Shown here: positions 55,101-63,524 of the stretch, piece after piece | Numbering within the stretch: position 1 is the first letter of the stretch | How the letters are laid out: each line of letters opens with the position of its first letter | Assembly (NCBI GenBank): GCA_963745205.1 | Contig: CAVUWX010000003.1 | Location: 1 to 64,000 of the forward strand | From: Hyphomicrobium_A sp963745205 | Lineage (GTDB): Bacteria > Pseudomonadota > Alphaproteobacteria > Rhizobiales > Hyphomicrobiaceae | Direction of reading: 5' to 3' | Length of the DNA stretch: 64,000 bases | The notes under the pieces: model-generated | The model's input: the letters and a program-made list of their open reading frames with translations, nothing else | What the model was told of the DNA's origin: nothing | Databases searched by the model: none | Translations under genes and position numbers: made by a program

Positions 55101-55575
55101 CCTTCAGCTTGTGCAGCGGTTTCTTGTCCGGATAGGGCACCGGGCGCAGCACCTCCTGCGCGCGTACAAAGCCCTCCTGGCGCGTCTGATCGGCGCCGAT
55201 CTCCTTTGGCCACGCGGGATCGTCCCACACGCGCGGATCAGGGGGCAGCGAAACGTTGGCATTGATGAGCGAGCCACCGCCGAGGCCGCAGCCGACGAAG
55301 ACGTGGATGTCCTTGCCCAGATGCAGGTCGTAAAGCCCGAGCCGCGACCCCGACACGTGGAGGCCGTCCTTGGAGACCTGGAACTGCTCCTGCGCCTCGG
55401 CCAGTCGGTCGGGAAAATCGCCGATGGCGAACTCGCGCCCGCGCTCGAGCACGGCGACGCGTTTTCCCGCGCGCGCGAGCCGCGAGGCGGCGACGCCGCC
55501 GCCATAGCCGGAGCCGACGACGATGACGTCGTAGCGCAGCTTCAGATCGGCGATGGACTTCGACAATCGCCGCAT
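52138..55575 (-). CDS. GMC oxidoreductase fused to alpha/beta hydrolase (1145 aa)
   Basis: Residues 1-555 form a GMC-type flavoprotein: the FAD site is VIVVGSGYGGGVAASRLARAGKRVAVLERG, with HPLGGCIMG and GVNPLLTITALAERA later. A cluster of Cys (194, 197, 200, 201 and 204; CTLCGDCCAGCN) lies in the middle of this part. Residues about 580-800 form a separate domain as in cholesterol-oxidase-like proteins. Residues about 830-1145 are an alpha/beta hydrolase with LVLSHGLGVSSLIF and a nucleophile elbow LAHCFGATT, so the nucleophile (residue 915) is Cys rather than Ser; the His is in LPGYGHIDCIFG. The substrate is probably a sterol, hopanoid or other lipid alcohol. It is the last gene of a three-gene operon. 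Confidence 0.85.
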   Translation of the reverse strand: MRRLSKSIADLKLRYDVIVVGSGYGGGVAASRLARAGKRVAVLERGREFAIGDFPDRLAEAQEQFQVSKDGLHVSGSRLGLYDLHLGKDIHVFVGCGLGGGSLINANVSLPPDPRVWDDPAWPKEIGADQTRQEGFVRAQEVLRPVPYPDKKPLHKLKALEVSGNAMHKDVVRPPINVTFERQVNYAGVEQPACTLCGDCCAGCNVGSKNTVQVTYIADAYNHGAEIFTEMRVSYVRPERGRWRVFLDPLGHDREKFAAAEQSITADVVILAAGALGSTEILLRSREEGLPISDQIGRRFTGNGDVLAFAYNNNVPVNGIGVGEPPIADTDPVGPCITGLIDLRGTERLEDGMVIEEGSIPAGLAPVLPALMAGGARHFGQDTDKGILDTIEERGRERQSLLFGPYQGAVYRTQTYLVMTHDDAKGRVTLENGGAKVTWPNVAQQPIFRRVEDNLKKATQATGGVFTPNPLTDTFLGNSLISVHPLGGCIMGQDKTQGVVNHKCQVFDGRPQAPPDAVHAGLYVCDGSVVPRPLGVNPLLTITALAERAMIHLAKDYSWDFTDEPMRHAPLLVAAPEGREKLHPAGAEFTERMAGYVSPAVNVPHETAARRGKEAGTSLSFTVTVVIDDVDRFVDDKQHRGRIIGSVLCPSLSSEPLEIFDGVFNLMSVDELAVETKRFEYKFSLGARDGSEYYFEGYKFVRSDADLDLWRDTTRLFIDIGKGARGDLGHIARGLLEIAPSDFYVQMQTLKGTGGQDANDRLRAVGKFGRFFSHELFDTYGGVLARLGRYDVFNPRKKRTLRAPEPEIHLVKTTDDKILKLTRYRGGSKGPLVLSHGLGVSSLIFSIDTIETNLLEYMIAAGYDCWMLDYRASVDLPYARELWTGDEVATKDYPAAIGKVRALTGATTVQVLAHCFGATTFSMAMLAGLEGVRSAVISQISTDYIVPWFPQRLLAYLRMPALFELMGIDVVDARATTADNFRERALDKALQLIVPVPRKERTHDATSNRITALYGRLYQLDQLNSATVSSGLAEMFGEANIEAFRQLALFARRRHVVDRDGEDVYLPHIARLALPITFIHGAKNACFKPESTERTLARLSQANGKQLYERHVLPGYGHIDCIFGKNAATDVFPLIAAHLDKTATI

Positions 55576-55578
55576 GGC

Positions 55579-57438
55579 TCAACTCCCCCCGGTCCGCGCC
55601 GCTTCGCCCCGGCGCCAAGGCGCGAGAAAGGCGAGCGATCGCTTCTTTGTCGTGGCCGGCCGATACCGCGCCTCCAGCGCGCCTGGCTGCACGGCCTCGT
55701 CGTTCACCTCCCAGCCGTAGTCGCGGGCGAGATGGATCATCGCACGCTCGGCGAGCGCCGTGATGGTCAACAGTGGGTGGATGCCTAACGGGCACGGCAC
55801 GACGGCGCCGTCGCACACGTAAAGGCCGGTGTGGACGGCGTTCGCCCCGGCCGATTTTCCGGCGTCGAACACCTGCCCCTTATGGTTGACGACTCCGCTC
55901 GTGCGGTCGGCCCCCATAGTACAGCCGCCGAGCGGATGCACGGTCATGAGGTTGCCGCCGAGGATGCGTTCCGACGCCGGGTTGCGCATGTAGCTGCCGC
56001 CGGTGGCCTCCGAAGCCCTCTTCAAGGCAGCCTCGATGCGCTGGAACACGCGCTGGCCGGGGCCATTGGTCCAACCGATTGCCAGGCGATCGTTCTCGAG
56101 CCGCATGAGCCCGTTGCCGGCGTCGTGGCCGACGGCGAGGAACGTCTGCGTGTTGTGCACCGCGCCCTCGTAGGAGCCTTTGATAACGCTTTCGCCGGCG
56201 CGGGTGGCCGCCGCGACAGCATAGGAGATCGGGCGCGCGCCGTGCTCGCCGAAGACCGCGCCGCCCGGAGTGAACAGCGCCGGCAGCATGGCGGCAAACG
56301 CGCTCGGCAGCGCGCATTCGCAGATGGCAAGTCCGTCGCGCACCTGTGCTTCGTCACGCATATCCAGGAGGCCGTTCACGGCCTGACCGACGGGGGGCAC
56401 GTTCGCCTTACCCGGATTGCCGACGCCGATGCCGTTGACCGGCACGTCATTGTTGTAGGCCATGGCGATCACGTCGCCGTTGGAGGTGAAGCGGCTGCCA
56501 AGCCAGTCGGAGAGCGCGAGCCCCTGCGCCTGCGAGCGCAGCAAAATCTCGGTCGAGCCGAGCGTGCCGGCGCCCAGCACGACGATATCGGCCTGAAGCG
56601 AGATCTTCTGCGCACCCCCCTCGCCCCAGTAACCCGGCCGGATCCAAACCTGCCATGTCCCGTCGGGCGCCTTGGAGAGCGAGAGCACGCGCATCTCTGT
56701 AAAGATCTCCGCGCCGAAGGCGGCCGCATCCGCGAGGTAGGTGGAGGCGACCGTGGTCTTGGCGCCGATGTTGCAGCCCCCGCAGCAGTCGCCGCACTCG
56801 GTGCAGGCGTCCTGGTGCACGCCGGCGGCGTTGGTGCCGCTCTTGTAGACGACGTGCAGCGGGATCGGCTGCACGCCGCGCCCGAAGCCCGAGGCGGCAA
56901 GGCGCAGGGCTTTCACCTTCTCGTAGCCGAATGTGCGTGCGGACGGCTCCGGGCGCAGCATGTGGCGCGCGCGCAAGTAACCCTCGGCGAGCAGGCGGTC
57001 GCGTCGCACCTCGAGCGGCCAGGCCTCGTCCTCGAAGACGCGGGCGTCCGGCGACAGGCATACATTTGCATTGATGAGCGACGTTCCGCCGAGCCCGCAA
57101 GCCTTGAGCACGTGGATGTCGTCGTCGAGGTGCACATCAAAGAGGGCGGTCGCTGATCCCGTGTGCATCCGCCGCGATGTGACCTGCAGCTCCTTGGTGG
57201 CACCCGGCACGTCGACGGGAAAGTCCCCGGGCAGGAACTCGCGTCCGCGTTCGAGCACGGCGACGCTGCGTCCGCAGCGGGCAAGCCTGGAGGCGGCGAC
57301 GCCGGCGCCGTAACCCGAACCGACGACGATGACGTCGTAGCGCGGCTTGAGCTCGGTAGCTGGCCTCGAGAGCCGCGCCTGCATGTCCGGTTCGTCCCTC
57401 TCTCCATTCGACCGCAGGGTCCGGCCGCTGCGCGCCAA
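55579..57438 (-). CDS. GMC oxidoreductase with ferredoxin-like Cys cluster
   Basis: This 619-residue protein is closely similar to the first half of the next gene. The FAD site is VIVVGSGYGAGVAASRLARCGRSVAVLERG, followed by GLGGTSLINANV. The Cys cluster CTECGDCCGGCNIGAK covers about residues 212-222. The C-terminus has HPLGGCTMG and GIHPLLTITALAERA. It lacks the hydrolase part. The start may be 57384 (MQARLS). It is 3 bases upstream of the fused gene and 10 bases from the metallophosphatase gene. Confidence 0.88.
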   Translation of the reverse strand: MARSGRTLRSNGERDEPDMQARLSRPATELKPRYDVIVVGSGYGAGVAASRLARCGRSVAVLERGREFLPGDFPVDVPGATKELQVTSRRMHTGSATALFDVHLDDDIHVLKACGLGGTSLINANVCLSPDARVFEDEAWPLEVRRDRLLAEGYLRARHMLRPEPSARTFGYEKVKALRLAASGFGRGVQPIPLHVVYKSGTNAAGVHQDACTECGDCCGGCNIGAKTTVASTYLADAAAFGAEIFTEMRVLSLSKAPDGTWQVWIRPGYWGEGGAQKISLQADIVVLGAGTLGSTEILLRSQAQGLALSDWLGSRFTSNGDVIAMAYNNDVPVNGIGVGNPGKANVPPVGQAVNGLLDMRDEAQVRDGLAICECALPSAFAAMLPALFTPGGAVFGEHGARPISYAVAAATRAGESVIKGSYEGAVHNTQTFLAVGHDAGNGLMRLENDRLAIGWTNGPGQRVFQRIEAALKRASEATGGSYMRNPASERILGGNLMTVHPLGGCTMGADRTSGVVNHKGQVFDAGKSAGANAVHTGLYVCDGAVVPCPLGIHPLLTITALAERAMIHLARDYGWEVNDEAVQPGALEARYRPATTKKRSLAFLAPWRRGEAARTGGS

Positions 57439-57448
57439 ACTCAGCGTC

Positions 57449-59426
57449 TTAAACGTAGGTCGATCCGCCCTTGGCCCCGCGCAGCTTCACCTCGCCCACA
57501 CGAATTTCGATGGGGCCCTCGATGAGCGTCGGCCGCAGCGGCCGCGAGGACACTATCATTGGGCCGTCGGAAGCGCCGCCGATGGCACTGTTCTTTGCGA
57601 GCCGCCACGACCATCGCCGCGGCGTCCTGCGCAAACCGATCGGGTAGATCGTCAGCTTGGAGGGCTCGATCTTGAGGCGCAGGAAGTTCTTCCAATCGGG
57701 GATGCCCATGGAGGCGAAGGCCTGATCGCAATGCAGCCCGATGAGGCAGGAGATCGTCAGGTAGGCCCCCCAGACGAAGCCTGCGCCGATGCCGCCGATG
57801 AAGATCATCTCGAGCGGGAAAAGCACGATCGTGCGCACGAGCTCCTCAACTTCGTCCGACGGCCTGACCTCGAGCGTCTTGAGCGTCGGAGCCGCAATGG
57901 GCCACACCCAGTCCATGAAGATGATCGACGACCACGACACGAGGAAATAGAGCGTGAGCATCATGGCGATATGCCCAGCCCAGTGTAGCGACGCGAGCGC
58001 CACGCGGACGCGGGTGCCGTAGCCGGAGTCGGCGTAGGCGTAGAGCACGATCCACAGGACGAGGCACATAATGCCCAAAAGCACGTTGTTCGCCGCGGCG
58101 AGCGGCGTGACGAGGAACAGGTGCGGGAAGATCTTGAACTCCGGGTCCTTGATCAGGATGTCGCCCACGACCGGGGACTTCCAGTGGGTGCCGGCGAGGC
58201 TCGTCGTCGCGTAAACCCAGATCATGAGCCAGTAGATGGCGCCCAGCGCCACGGCAAAGCCGTAGTTCCGGAAAGGGAACAGAAGTGTCGACAGGCTCAT
58301 CCGCCGACTCGTGGTGCGCGACGGCCAGCACGACGGCTTGCCCGTAGGTTTGCCGTCCTTCAGCTGGCAGCGAAGATTGATCTCGACCTCGTTGCCAAGC
58401 CAGCGCGTATGGCGCTTGTTCTTGAGGTAGTGCGTCGGCGAGAAATACGCCCCACCGCCGCCGGCGGTTATAAAGTTCGTGGCCGTGCCTTCCGTCACGC
58501 AGCGGGCGTAGTGGTGCAGGTCGCCGGCGATGACGGCGCAGATGCGCGCTCCCGCGTCGTTGGCAATCTTGGTGATGTTGCTCAGGTTGTCGTCGCCCTG
58601 CAGCTTGTCGTCCTTGTCGTAGTTCCAGCTCGGCTCTGGTGTGCAGAGAATGAGCTTTGGCGCCTCCGTCGGATGCTGCTTCATCGCCTCGGCCACGCCT
58701 TCGAAGTAGAGCACTTGCCCGGCATCGAGATACTGCGCGAGCTGGATGTCAGCACCCCAGATCCACCAGTTATGCGGCAGCCGGATCGCGAAGTAGCTGC
58801 GGTGTTGGGGGCATAGCCAGCCGCCAATACGATTCTCCGCGGAACGCCCGAACCGCGCCTTGCAGAACATGTAGTCAAAGGAGCTCAGGCCATCGTACCA
58901 GTCGTGGTTGCCGGGCACGACGAATAGGAGCCTGCGCCAGTTTCCGTCGGAGGCGGCGGGCAGTGCCGCCGTATAGGGTATCGCGAAGCGGTCGCGGTAG
59001 GCTTGGCGGCTGGGAAACGGATAGACTTGGTCGCCGCCCATGATGAGCAACTTGCCGGCAGGTAGCTTCCCCGCACCTTCGATGTCGAGGCTCGGAGCGC
59101 TGACGAGCGAGGCCATCGCATAGGTTGAGTTCGAAACCGTCGCCGAGGTCGGCGATGTAGTCGACCCAGACCGTGTCGCCGTCGCCGAGCTGGCGCAGGT
59201 CCGAGTAATTGTAGCGGCCGATGACCTCCTTCATCACCTCCGGCGAAAAGCCGTCGATGGTGGCCTGCATGATGCGCTGATCGGCGTACTGGCCAAACAG
59301 CTCCGACACGATCGACCGCCAGCCGGTGCTGACCAGGTGGCTTGGGCTATACCAGCGGACCATGCCCGGAAGCGCACTGATGTCGATCGTTTCCCCCGTG
59401 TCGGCGGCCATGCCGAACTCCCCCAT
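57449..59426 (-). CDS. Membrane metallophosphoesterase (frameshifted)
   Basis: A calcineurin-like phosphoesterase domain has the metal motifs LIMGGDQVYPFPS, VVPGNHDWYDGL and CAVIAGDLHHYAR. The C-terminal third has six or so hydrophobic segments (FAVALGAIYWLMIWVYATTS; VLLGIMCLVLWIVLYAYA; IAMMLTLYFLVSWSSIIFMDWVW; FIGGIGAGFVWGAYLTISCLIG). The frame changes near 59,126 (AACC for ACC); removing one A gives FELTYAMASLVS and 658 residues. The start may be 59408 (MAADTG). It begins the operon with the two GMC genes. The substrate is unknown. Confidence 0.82.
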
Positions 59427-59711
59427 GCGACTGAAAAAACTACGCTTCTCAGCGGACGGAGCCCCCTACCGTCCCCCCACGGCGACTCTAGGTTGGTGCT
59501 CCCACGATGTCCAGAATGGCGCCCGAATAGGCTCAACGGTGATGCCAAGGGGCCGCGGCAGGGGCCGGACCTCGATCTGACGCGGGCCCATTTGTGCGCT
59601 GCGGCAGGTCGCGAAAGCAGCCCTTGCAATTCACCTCAGCTTCCGCGCTTGCTCGCAGTGCCATCGAAGTGCCCATGGATCTGCAAACTCTCGTGCAGGG
59701 CAGAGAACCCC

Positions 59712-60410
59712 ATGATCGACCTCCACTATTGGACCACGCCGAACGGCCACAAGATCACAATCTTTCTCGAGGAGGCGCGCGTTCCCTACCGGCTCATCCC
59801 GGTGAACATCGGCGCCGGCGACCAGTTCAAGCCGGATTTTCTCGCCATAGCCCCCAATAACCGTATCCCCGCCATCGTCGATACCTCGCCGGCGGATGGG
59901 GGCGCGCCAATCAGCGTGTTCGAGTCCGGCGCGATCCTGCTGTATCTCGCCGACAAGACCGGTCAGTTCCTGCCGGCGGACGTCCGCGGGAGGTCCGAGG
60001 TGACGCAGTGGCTGTTCTGGCAGGTTGCCGGTCTCGGCCCCATGGCCGGCCAGAACCACCACTTTGTGCAGTATGCGCCGGAGCGCATTCCCTACGCGAC
60101 CGAGCGTTATGTGAAGGAGACCAATAGGCTTTACGGCGTGCTCAACATGCGCCTGGCCGACCGGCCCTTCATTGCGGGAGACTACTCGATTGTCGACATG
60201 GCGAGCTATCCCTGGATCGTGCCCCATAAGCTGCAGCAGCAGAACCTGGACGACTTTCCTTACCTGCGGCGCTGGTTCGAAACGGTGAAGGCGCGGCCGG
60301 CCGTGAGGCGGGCTTACGAGCGCGCTCGCGAGATCAACGAGCGCCCTGTCGTGTCCGACGAATTTAAGGCCATCCTGTTCGGCCAGACGGCAGCGTCGAT
60401 CACTCGCTGA
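59712..60410 (+). CDS. Glutathione S-transferase family protein (YfcG/Nu-type)
   Basis: The N-terminal thioredoxin fold reads MIDLHYWTTPNGHKITIFLEEARVPYRLIPV, with TTPN in the position of the Thr/Asn active site of Nu-class GSTs such as YfcG, a disulfide-bond reductase. VFESGAILLYLADKTG is the glutathione-binding turn. The C-terminal helical domain contains IVDMASYPWIVPHKLQ. The length is 232 residues. It stands alone. Confidence 0.9.
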   Translation: MIDLHYWTTPNGHKITIFLEEARVPYRLIPVNIGAGDQFKPDFLAIAPNNRIPAIVDTSPADGGAPISVFESGAILLYLADKTGQFLPADVRGRSEVTQWLFWQVAGLGPMAGQNHHFVQYAPERIPYATERYVKETNRLYGVLNMRLADRPFIAGDYSIVDMASYPWIVPHKLQQQNLDDFPYLRRWFETVKARPAVRRAYERAREINERPVVSDEFKAILFGQTAASITR

Positions 60411-60441
60411 GGCGAAGCTTGTCAGGCGGTCTCGCAAGCAT

Positions 60442-60516
60442 TGGCTGGGGCGCCAGGATTCGAACCTGGGAATGGCGGAATCAAAATCCGCTGCCTTACC
60501 ACTTGGCTACGCCCCA
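60442..60516 (-). tRNA. tRNA-Gln (anticodon TTG)
   Basis: The minus strand starts TGGGGCGTAGCCAAGTGGTAA, has the anticodon arm GCGGATTTTGATTCCGC and the T-arm CCAGGTTCGAATCCTGG, and ends in CCA. All stems pair. Confidence 0.95.
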
Positions 60517-60686
60517 TCGGCCCCACGCGGGGGTGGGCCGCAGCTATACTCGGAAGGCAATTTGCGGGCAATCCTGCGGACGAAGCCGTGCTTGCCCGCC
60601 GCGGCCCCGGCCGCTATAACGCGCGCTCGCCGGACGCTCCTCGTTGGGACGCATCGCGGCGTTGTCCCTGCGGACTGACGGTCGGG

Positions 60687-60763
60687 CGGAGCGTAGCGCA
60701 GCCTGGTAGCGCACTTGCTTCGGGAGCAAGGGGTCGGGAGTTCGAATCTCCCCGCTCCGACCA
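60687..60763 (+). tRNA. tRNA-Pro (anticodon CGG)
   Basis: The plus strand starts CGGAGCGTAGCGCAGCCTGG, with anticodon arm CTTGCTTCGGGAGCAAG and T-arm GGGAGTTCGAATCTCCC, ending in CCGACCA. All stems pair and CCA is encoded. Confidence 0.95.
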
Positions 60764-61043
60764 TTCCGCTCGGCGTACGTAAGCTTCATTATCGATAGCA
60801 TCGGCCCGAAGCCGACCTGACACTCAAGACCCGCACTATGCGGGCTTGTGATCCGGGTCAAAATTTCACTGTCATCCGGAGACCGCCGGTCAAGGCATTG
60901 GCCAGCGATCGGTTATGGCGAAGGTTTTCTCTTGCCGCCCCGAGCCGTTCTCATTCACATTTCGGTGGCGCAGTCTCGAGGCTCATCGGGATGCGTGCTG
61001 ACGAAATGCCAAAGCCGGCACGGGCTATGCAGCGGAGTAGATC
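60764..61043 (+). other. Gap after tRNA-Pro
   Basis: No gene is evident. CCCGCA-CTAT-TGCGGG near 60,830 is a short hairpin followed by CTTG, perhaps a weak terminator of the tRNA. Confidence 0.35.
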
Positions 61044-61165
61044 ATGACAGTCATCGAGGCCGTCTCGCTCGCTGCGCGTCTGCATGGCGCCCAGACCGAC
61101 AAGCTGGGCGAGCCGTACCTCGGGCATCTCGTGCGCGTGATGCTCCGTCTCCCCACCGACGCCTC
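61044..61165 (+). pseudogene. HD-domain phosphohydrolase, N-terminal remnant
   Basis: The first 40 residues, AVSLAARLHGAQTDKLGEPYLGHLVRVMLRLP, match the start of HD-type phosphohydrolases related to (p)ppGpp hydrolases. Homology ends at TDASDV, before the HD metal motif of this subgroup, and the DNA switches in another frame to a membrane-protein tail. Confidence 0.6.
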
Positions 61166-61524
61166 GGACGTTGCTGACGAACTTCACGGGGTTCCTTTTC
61201 CCGATATCGGGCTTCACGCCGGCGCTCCCCGTCGGAGTGCTGTCGACCGTCATCCTCGCGATTGCACTGCTCGCGCTGTACGGCTTCCGCCTCGCCGGCG
61301 CCTGGCGACCGATTTACGTTATCACGGCCATAGCGGCGCTCTATCTCAACGTCTTTGTCGCCGTCGTGCAGGCGTTCCAGAAGCTCGGGCCGCTGCAGGA
61401 GCTTGCTCCAACTCAATCGGAGCCGCCGTTCCTAGCGGCCCAGGGCTTGGCGCTGGTACTGTTCCTCATCGCCGGCTTCATTGCGCTCAAGAGATTCTCG
61501 CCCGCAGGGCCCGCAATGGCCTAG
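61165..61524 (+). pseudogene. Membrane protein, C-terminal remnant
   Basis: A 119-residue tail has three hydrophobic segments (LPVGVLSTVILAIALLALYGF; PIYVITAIAALYLNVFVAVVQAF; GLALVLFLIAGFIALKRF) preceded by LLTNFTGFLFPISGF. It resembles a hypothetical Rhizobiales membrane protein. The 5' part is missing, replaced by the HD remnant. The function is unknown. Confidence 0.6.
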
Positions 61525-61560
61525 CGAGGTGCGAGCGTGCAGAGCAAAGCTGAAACACGC

Positions 61561-62466
61561 ATGAGCGACGGCCTCAAGTTCAACACGGCGATGGAGTTCA
61601 CCTACGGAGTCGCGGACACCATTGTGCCGGGCGTTCAACGCCTCGTTGCTAATAACGCGAGCGCGCTCACCTTCAAAGGCACCAACACGTACCTCGTCGG
61701 CGCCAATGAGCTCGCGGTGATCGATCCCGGCCCCGCCGACGAGGCACACCTAAATGCGATCCTTAAGGCCGCGGGTGGCCGCGACATCAGGCACATCCTC
61801 GTCACGCACGCGCACCGCGACCATGTCGACGGCCTTGCGGCGCTGAAAGCCGCGACGGGTGCGACCACGCACGGATTTCCGCGCGTTTCGTCGAGCGCGG
61901 CGAGCGCAGCCGAAAAGTCCGCCTCCGAGTACGTCAACACAGGCTACGCACCGGACGTCAGCGTCGCGCACGGCGACCGCGTCGAGGGGGAGGGTTGGGA
62001 GCTCCTGGCGCTGCACACGCCGGGGCACACGGCCGATCACCTGTGCTTTGCGCTTCAAGAGCGGGGCGTCGTCTTTTCCGGCGATCATGTGATGGCCTGG
62101 AACACATCTGTCGTGGCGCCGCCAGAAGGCCGCATGGCCGACTATCTGCGCTCGCTCGAGATCCTGCTCAACCGCCGTGACGAGATGCTGCTGCCGGGCC
62201 ACGGGGGCCCGGTCGGCGAGCCTCGCCGCACGGTCAAGGCCTATCTGTTGCATCGGCGCTGGCGCGACCAAGCGATCCTGGAAGCGGTGCGCAAGGGCGC
62301 CGACACCGTGCGCAAGCTCATGCCCGTGATCTACCGCGACCTCGACGAGGAAGTTGCCGGTGCTGCGAGGCTCTCGCTGCGGGCACACCTCGAGCACCTC
62401 GCCGAGCGCGGGCTCATCACCTGCGAAGACGCCGCAAACGTCGATTGCGTTGCTCATCCGCTTTGA
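61561..62466 (+). CDS. MBL-fold metallo-hydrolase
   Basis: The metal-binding signature HAHRDHVDG, LHTPGHTADHL, VFSGDHVMAW and LPGHGGPV are all present, as in glyoxalase II-like and LACTB2-like members. The C-terminal winged-helix-like part (VAGAARLSLRAHLEHLAERGLI) matches LACTB2-type proteins. It is 301 residues from MSDGLKF. The 3' end overlaps the convergent DUF1499 gene by 50 bases, so the ends of the two genes share DNA. Confidence 0.9.
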   Translation: MSDGLKFNTAMEFTYGVADTIVPGVQRLVANNASALTFKGTNTYLVGANELAVIDPGPADEAHLNAILKAAGGRDIRHILVTHAHRDHVDGLAALKAATGATTHGFPRVSSSAASAAEKSASEYVNTGYAPDVSVAHGDRVEGEGWELLALHTPGHTADHLCFALQERGVVFSGDHVMAWNTSVVAPPEGRMADYLRSLEILLNRRDEMLLPGHGGPVGEPRRTVKAYLLHRRWRDQAILEAVRKGADTVRKLMPVIYRDLDEEVAGAARLSLRAHLEHLAERGLITCEDAANVDCVAHPL

Positions 62467-63283
62467 CGTCGTCCTTCGCCTTGGCGGCGCCCTTCGTGCG
62501 CTCGGCCGGGATGACGGACTCCATGCGCACGACGATGTCCTTCAGGAGCTGGCGCACGTGCTCGGCGTTGCGACCGAGATCGATGGAGCCGTATCGGGAG
62601 GCCGAGCGCACGTCGATGCGGGCGCGCTCCTCATCCCCCGAGACGCGGATCACAAGGTCGTCGTAGAAGCCGACGATCATGCTGCGGTCCACGATCTCGA
62701 TGGTGCCGGGGCGCCCGCTCTTGGGGTCGGGCGTCTCCTGGCCGACGACGTTCAGTTTCAGGTGGCGTACAGCGTCGGAAGCGACCTCGAAGGCATCGTC
62801 TACCGTGCGGTTGAGCTCGATCGCCTTGATGTCGGGATAGGCGGCAGACTGCGCTTTGGAGAAAGCGGCGCCTGGATACGCGATGGGATTTGCGCCGGGG
62901 GCTCGCAGCTTGGCGATCGCGACGAAAGGCGGTGGGTGGGCGGCATCCGTCGTGATGTCGTTGATCTTGGGCGACGCCTCATACTGCGGCAGATAGATGA
63001 GCGGCCAGGCTAGCAAGCCAAGACTGACCAGGATCGCGAAAACGATGCGCGGCGTACCCGGCCGGCCTGTGCGCCAGATGCCGACGGTGGCGAACAGCGC
63101 AAACAGCAGCGACAGCGCCGCCCCGGCGAACGCGAGCCCCACCAGGTTGAAGGCAACCGGCGAGGGCAGTCCGAACAGCCGATGCAGCAAGATGGCGGTC
63201 GCCAGCACGCCGACGGAGAAGACCGCGATGCGGCTCGTCCAGCGAGCGAAGAAGGATTGGCCCAGTGGCGGCGGCGGCCTCAT
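62417..63283 (-). CDS. DUF1499 domain membrane protein
   Basis: Three or four N-terminal membrane spans (RIAVFSVGVLATAILLHRLF; VAFNLVGLAFAGAALSLLFALFATVG; IVFAILVSLGLLAWPLIYL) precede the DUF1499 domain from about residue 115 (YPDIKAIELNRTVDDAFEVASDAV...IVDRSMIVGFYDDLVIRV...DVRSASRYGSIDLGRNAEHVRQLL). The function is unknown; the soluble part resembles START-like proteins only loosely. It overlaps the MBL gene at the 3' end. Confidence 0.85.
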   Translation of the reverse strand: MRPPPPLGQSFFARWTSRIAVFSVGVLATAILLHRLFGLPSPVAFNLVGLAFAGAALSLLFALFATVGIWRTGRPGTPRIVFAILVSLGLLAWPLIYLPQYEASPKINDITTDAAHPPPFVAIAKLRAPGANPIAYPGAAFSKAQSAAYPDIKAIELNRTVDDAFEVASDAVRHLKLNVVGQETPDPKSGRPGTIEIVDRSMIVGFYDDLVIRVSGDEERARIDVRSASRYGSIDLGRNAEHVRQLLKDIVVRMESVIPAERTKGAAKAKDDVKADEQRNRRLRRLRR

Positions 63284-63524
63284 GCGGATCGAAGCCTCTC
63301 AAAAGGCGTCGGCGGAGGCAGTCGCCCCAACCCGTGCGATCCATTGAGCGCCATCATGAGGTCTGCGCGCCTTCTGCCGGTTCAACGCCTTGGGCCAGGG
63401 GCGCAAGATAGCCCAGAATCGGACGAAATCGAGGGCCTGCCCACAGAAAGCAGGCCCGTTCGCTCGTGCCACCTGGCGCTGATTGTAGGTCGCGACTGTA
63501 GGTCGCCGCGGAGCCGACACGACT

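Noticed and set aside
60838..61047. 69-residue open frame after tRNA-Pro
   Set aside because: No conserved features or ribosome site; Arg/Ser-rich composition suggests chance.
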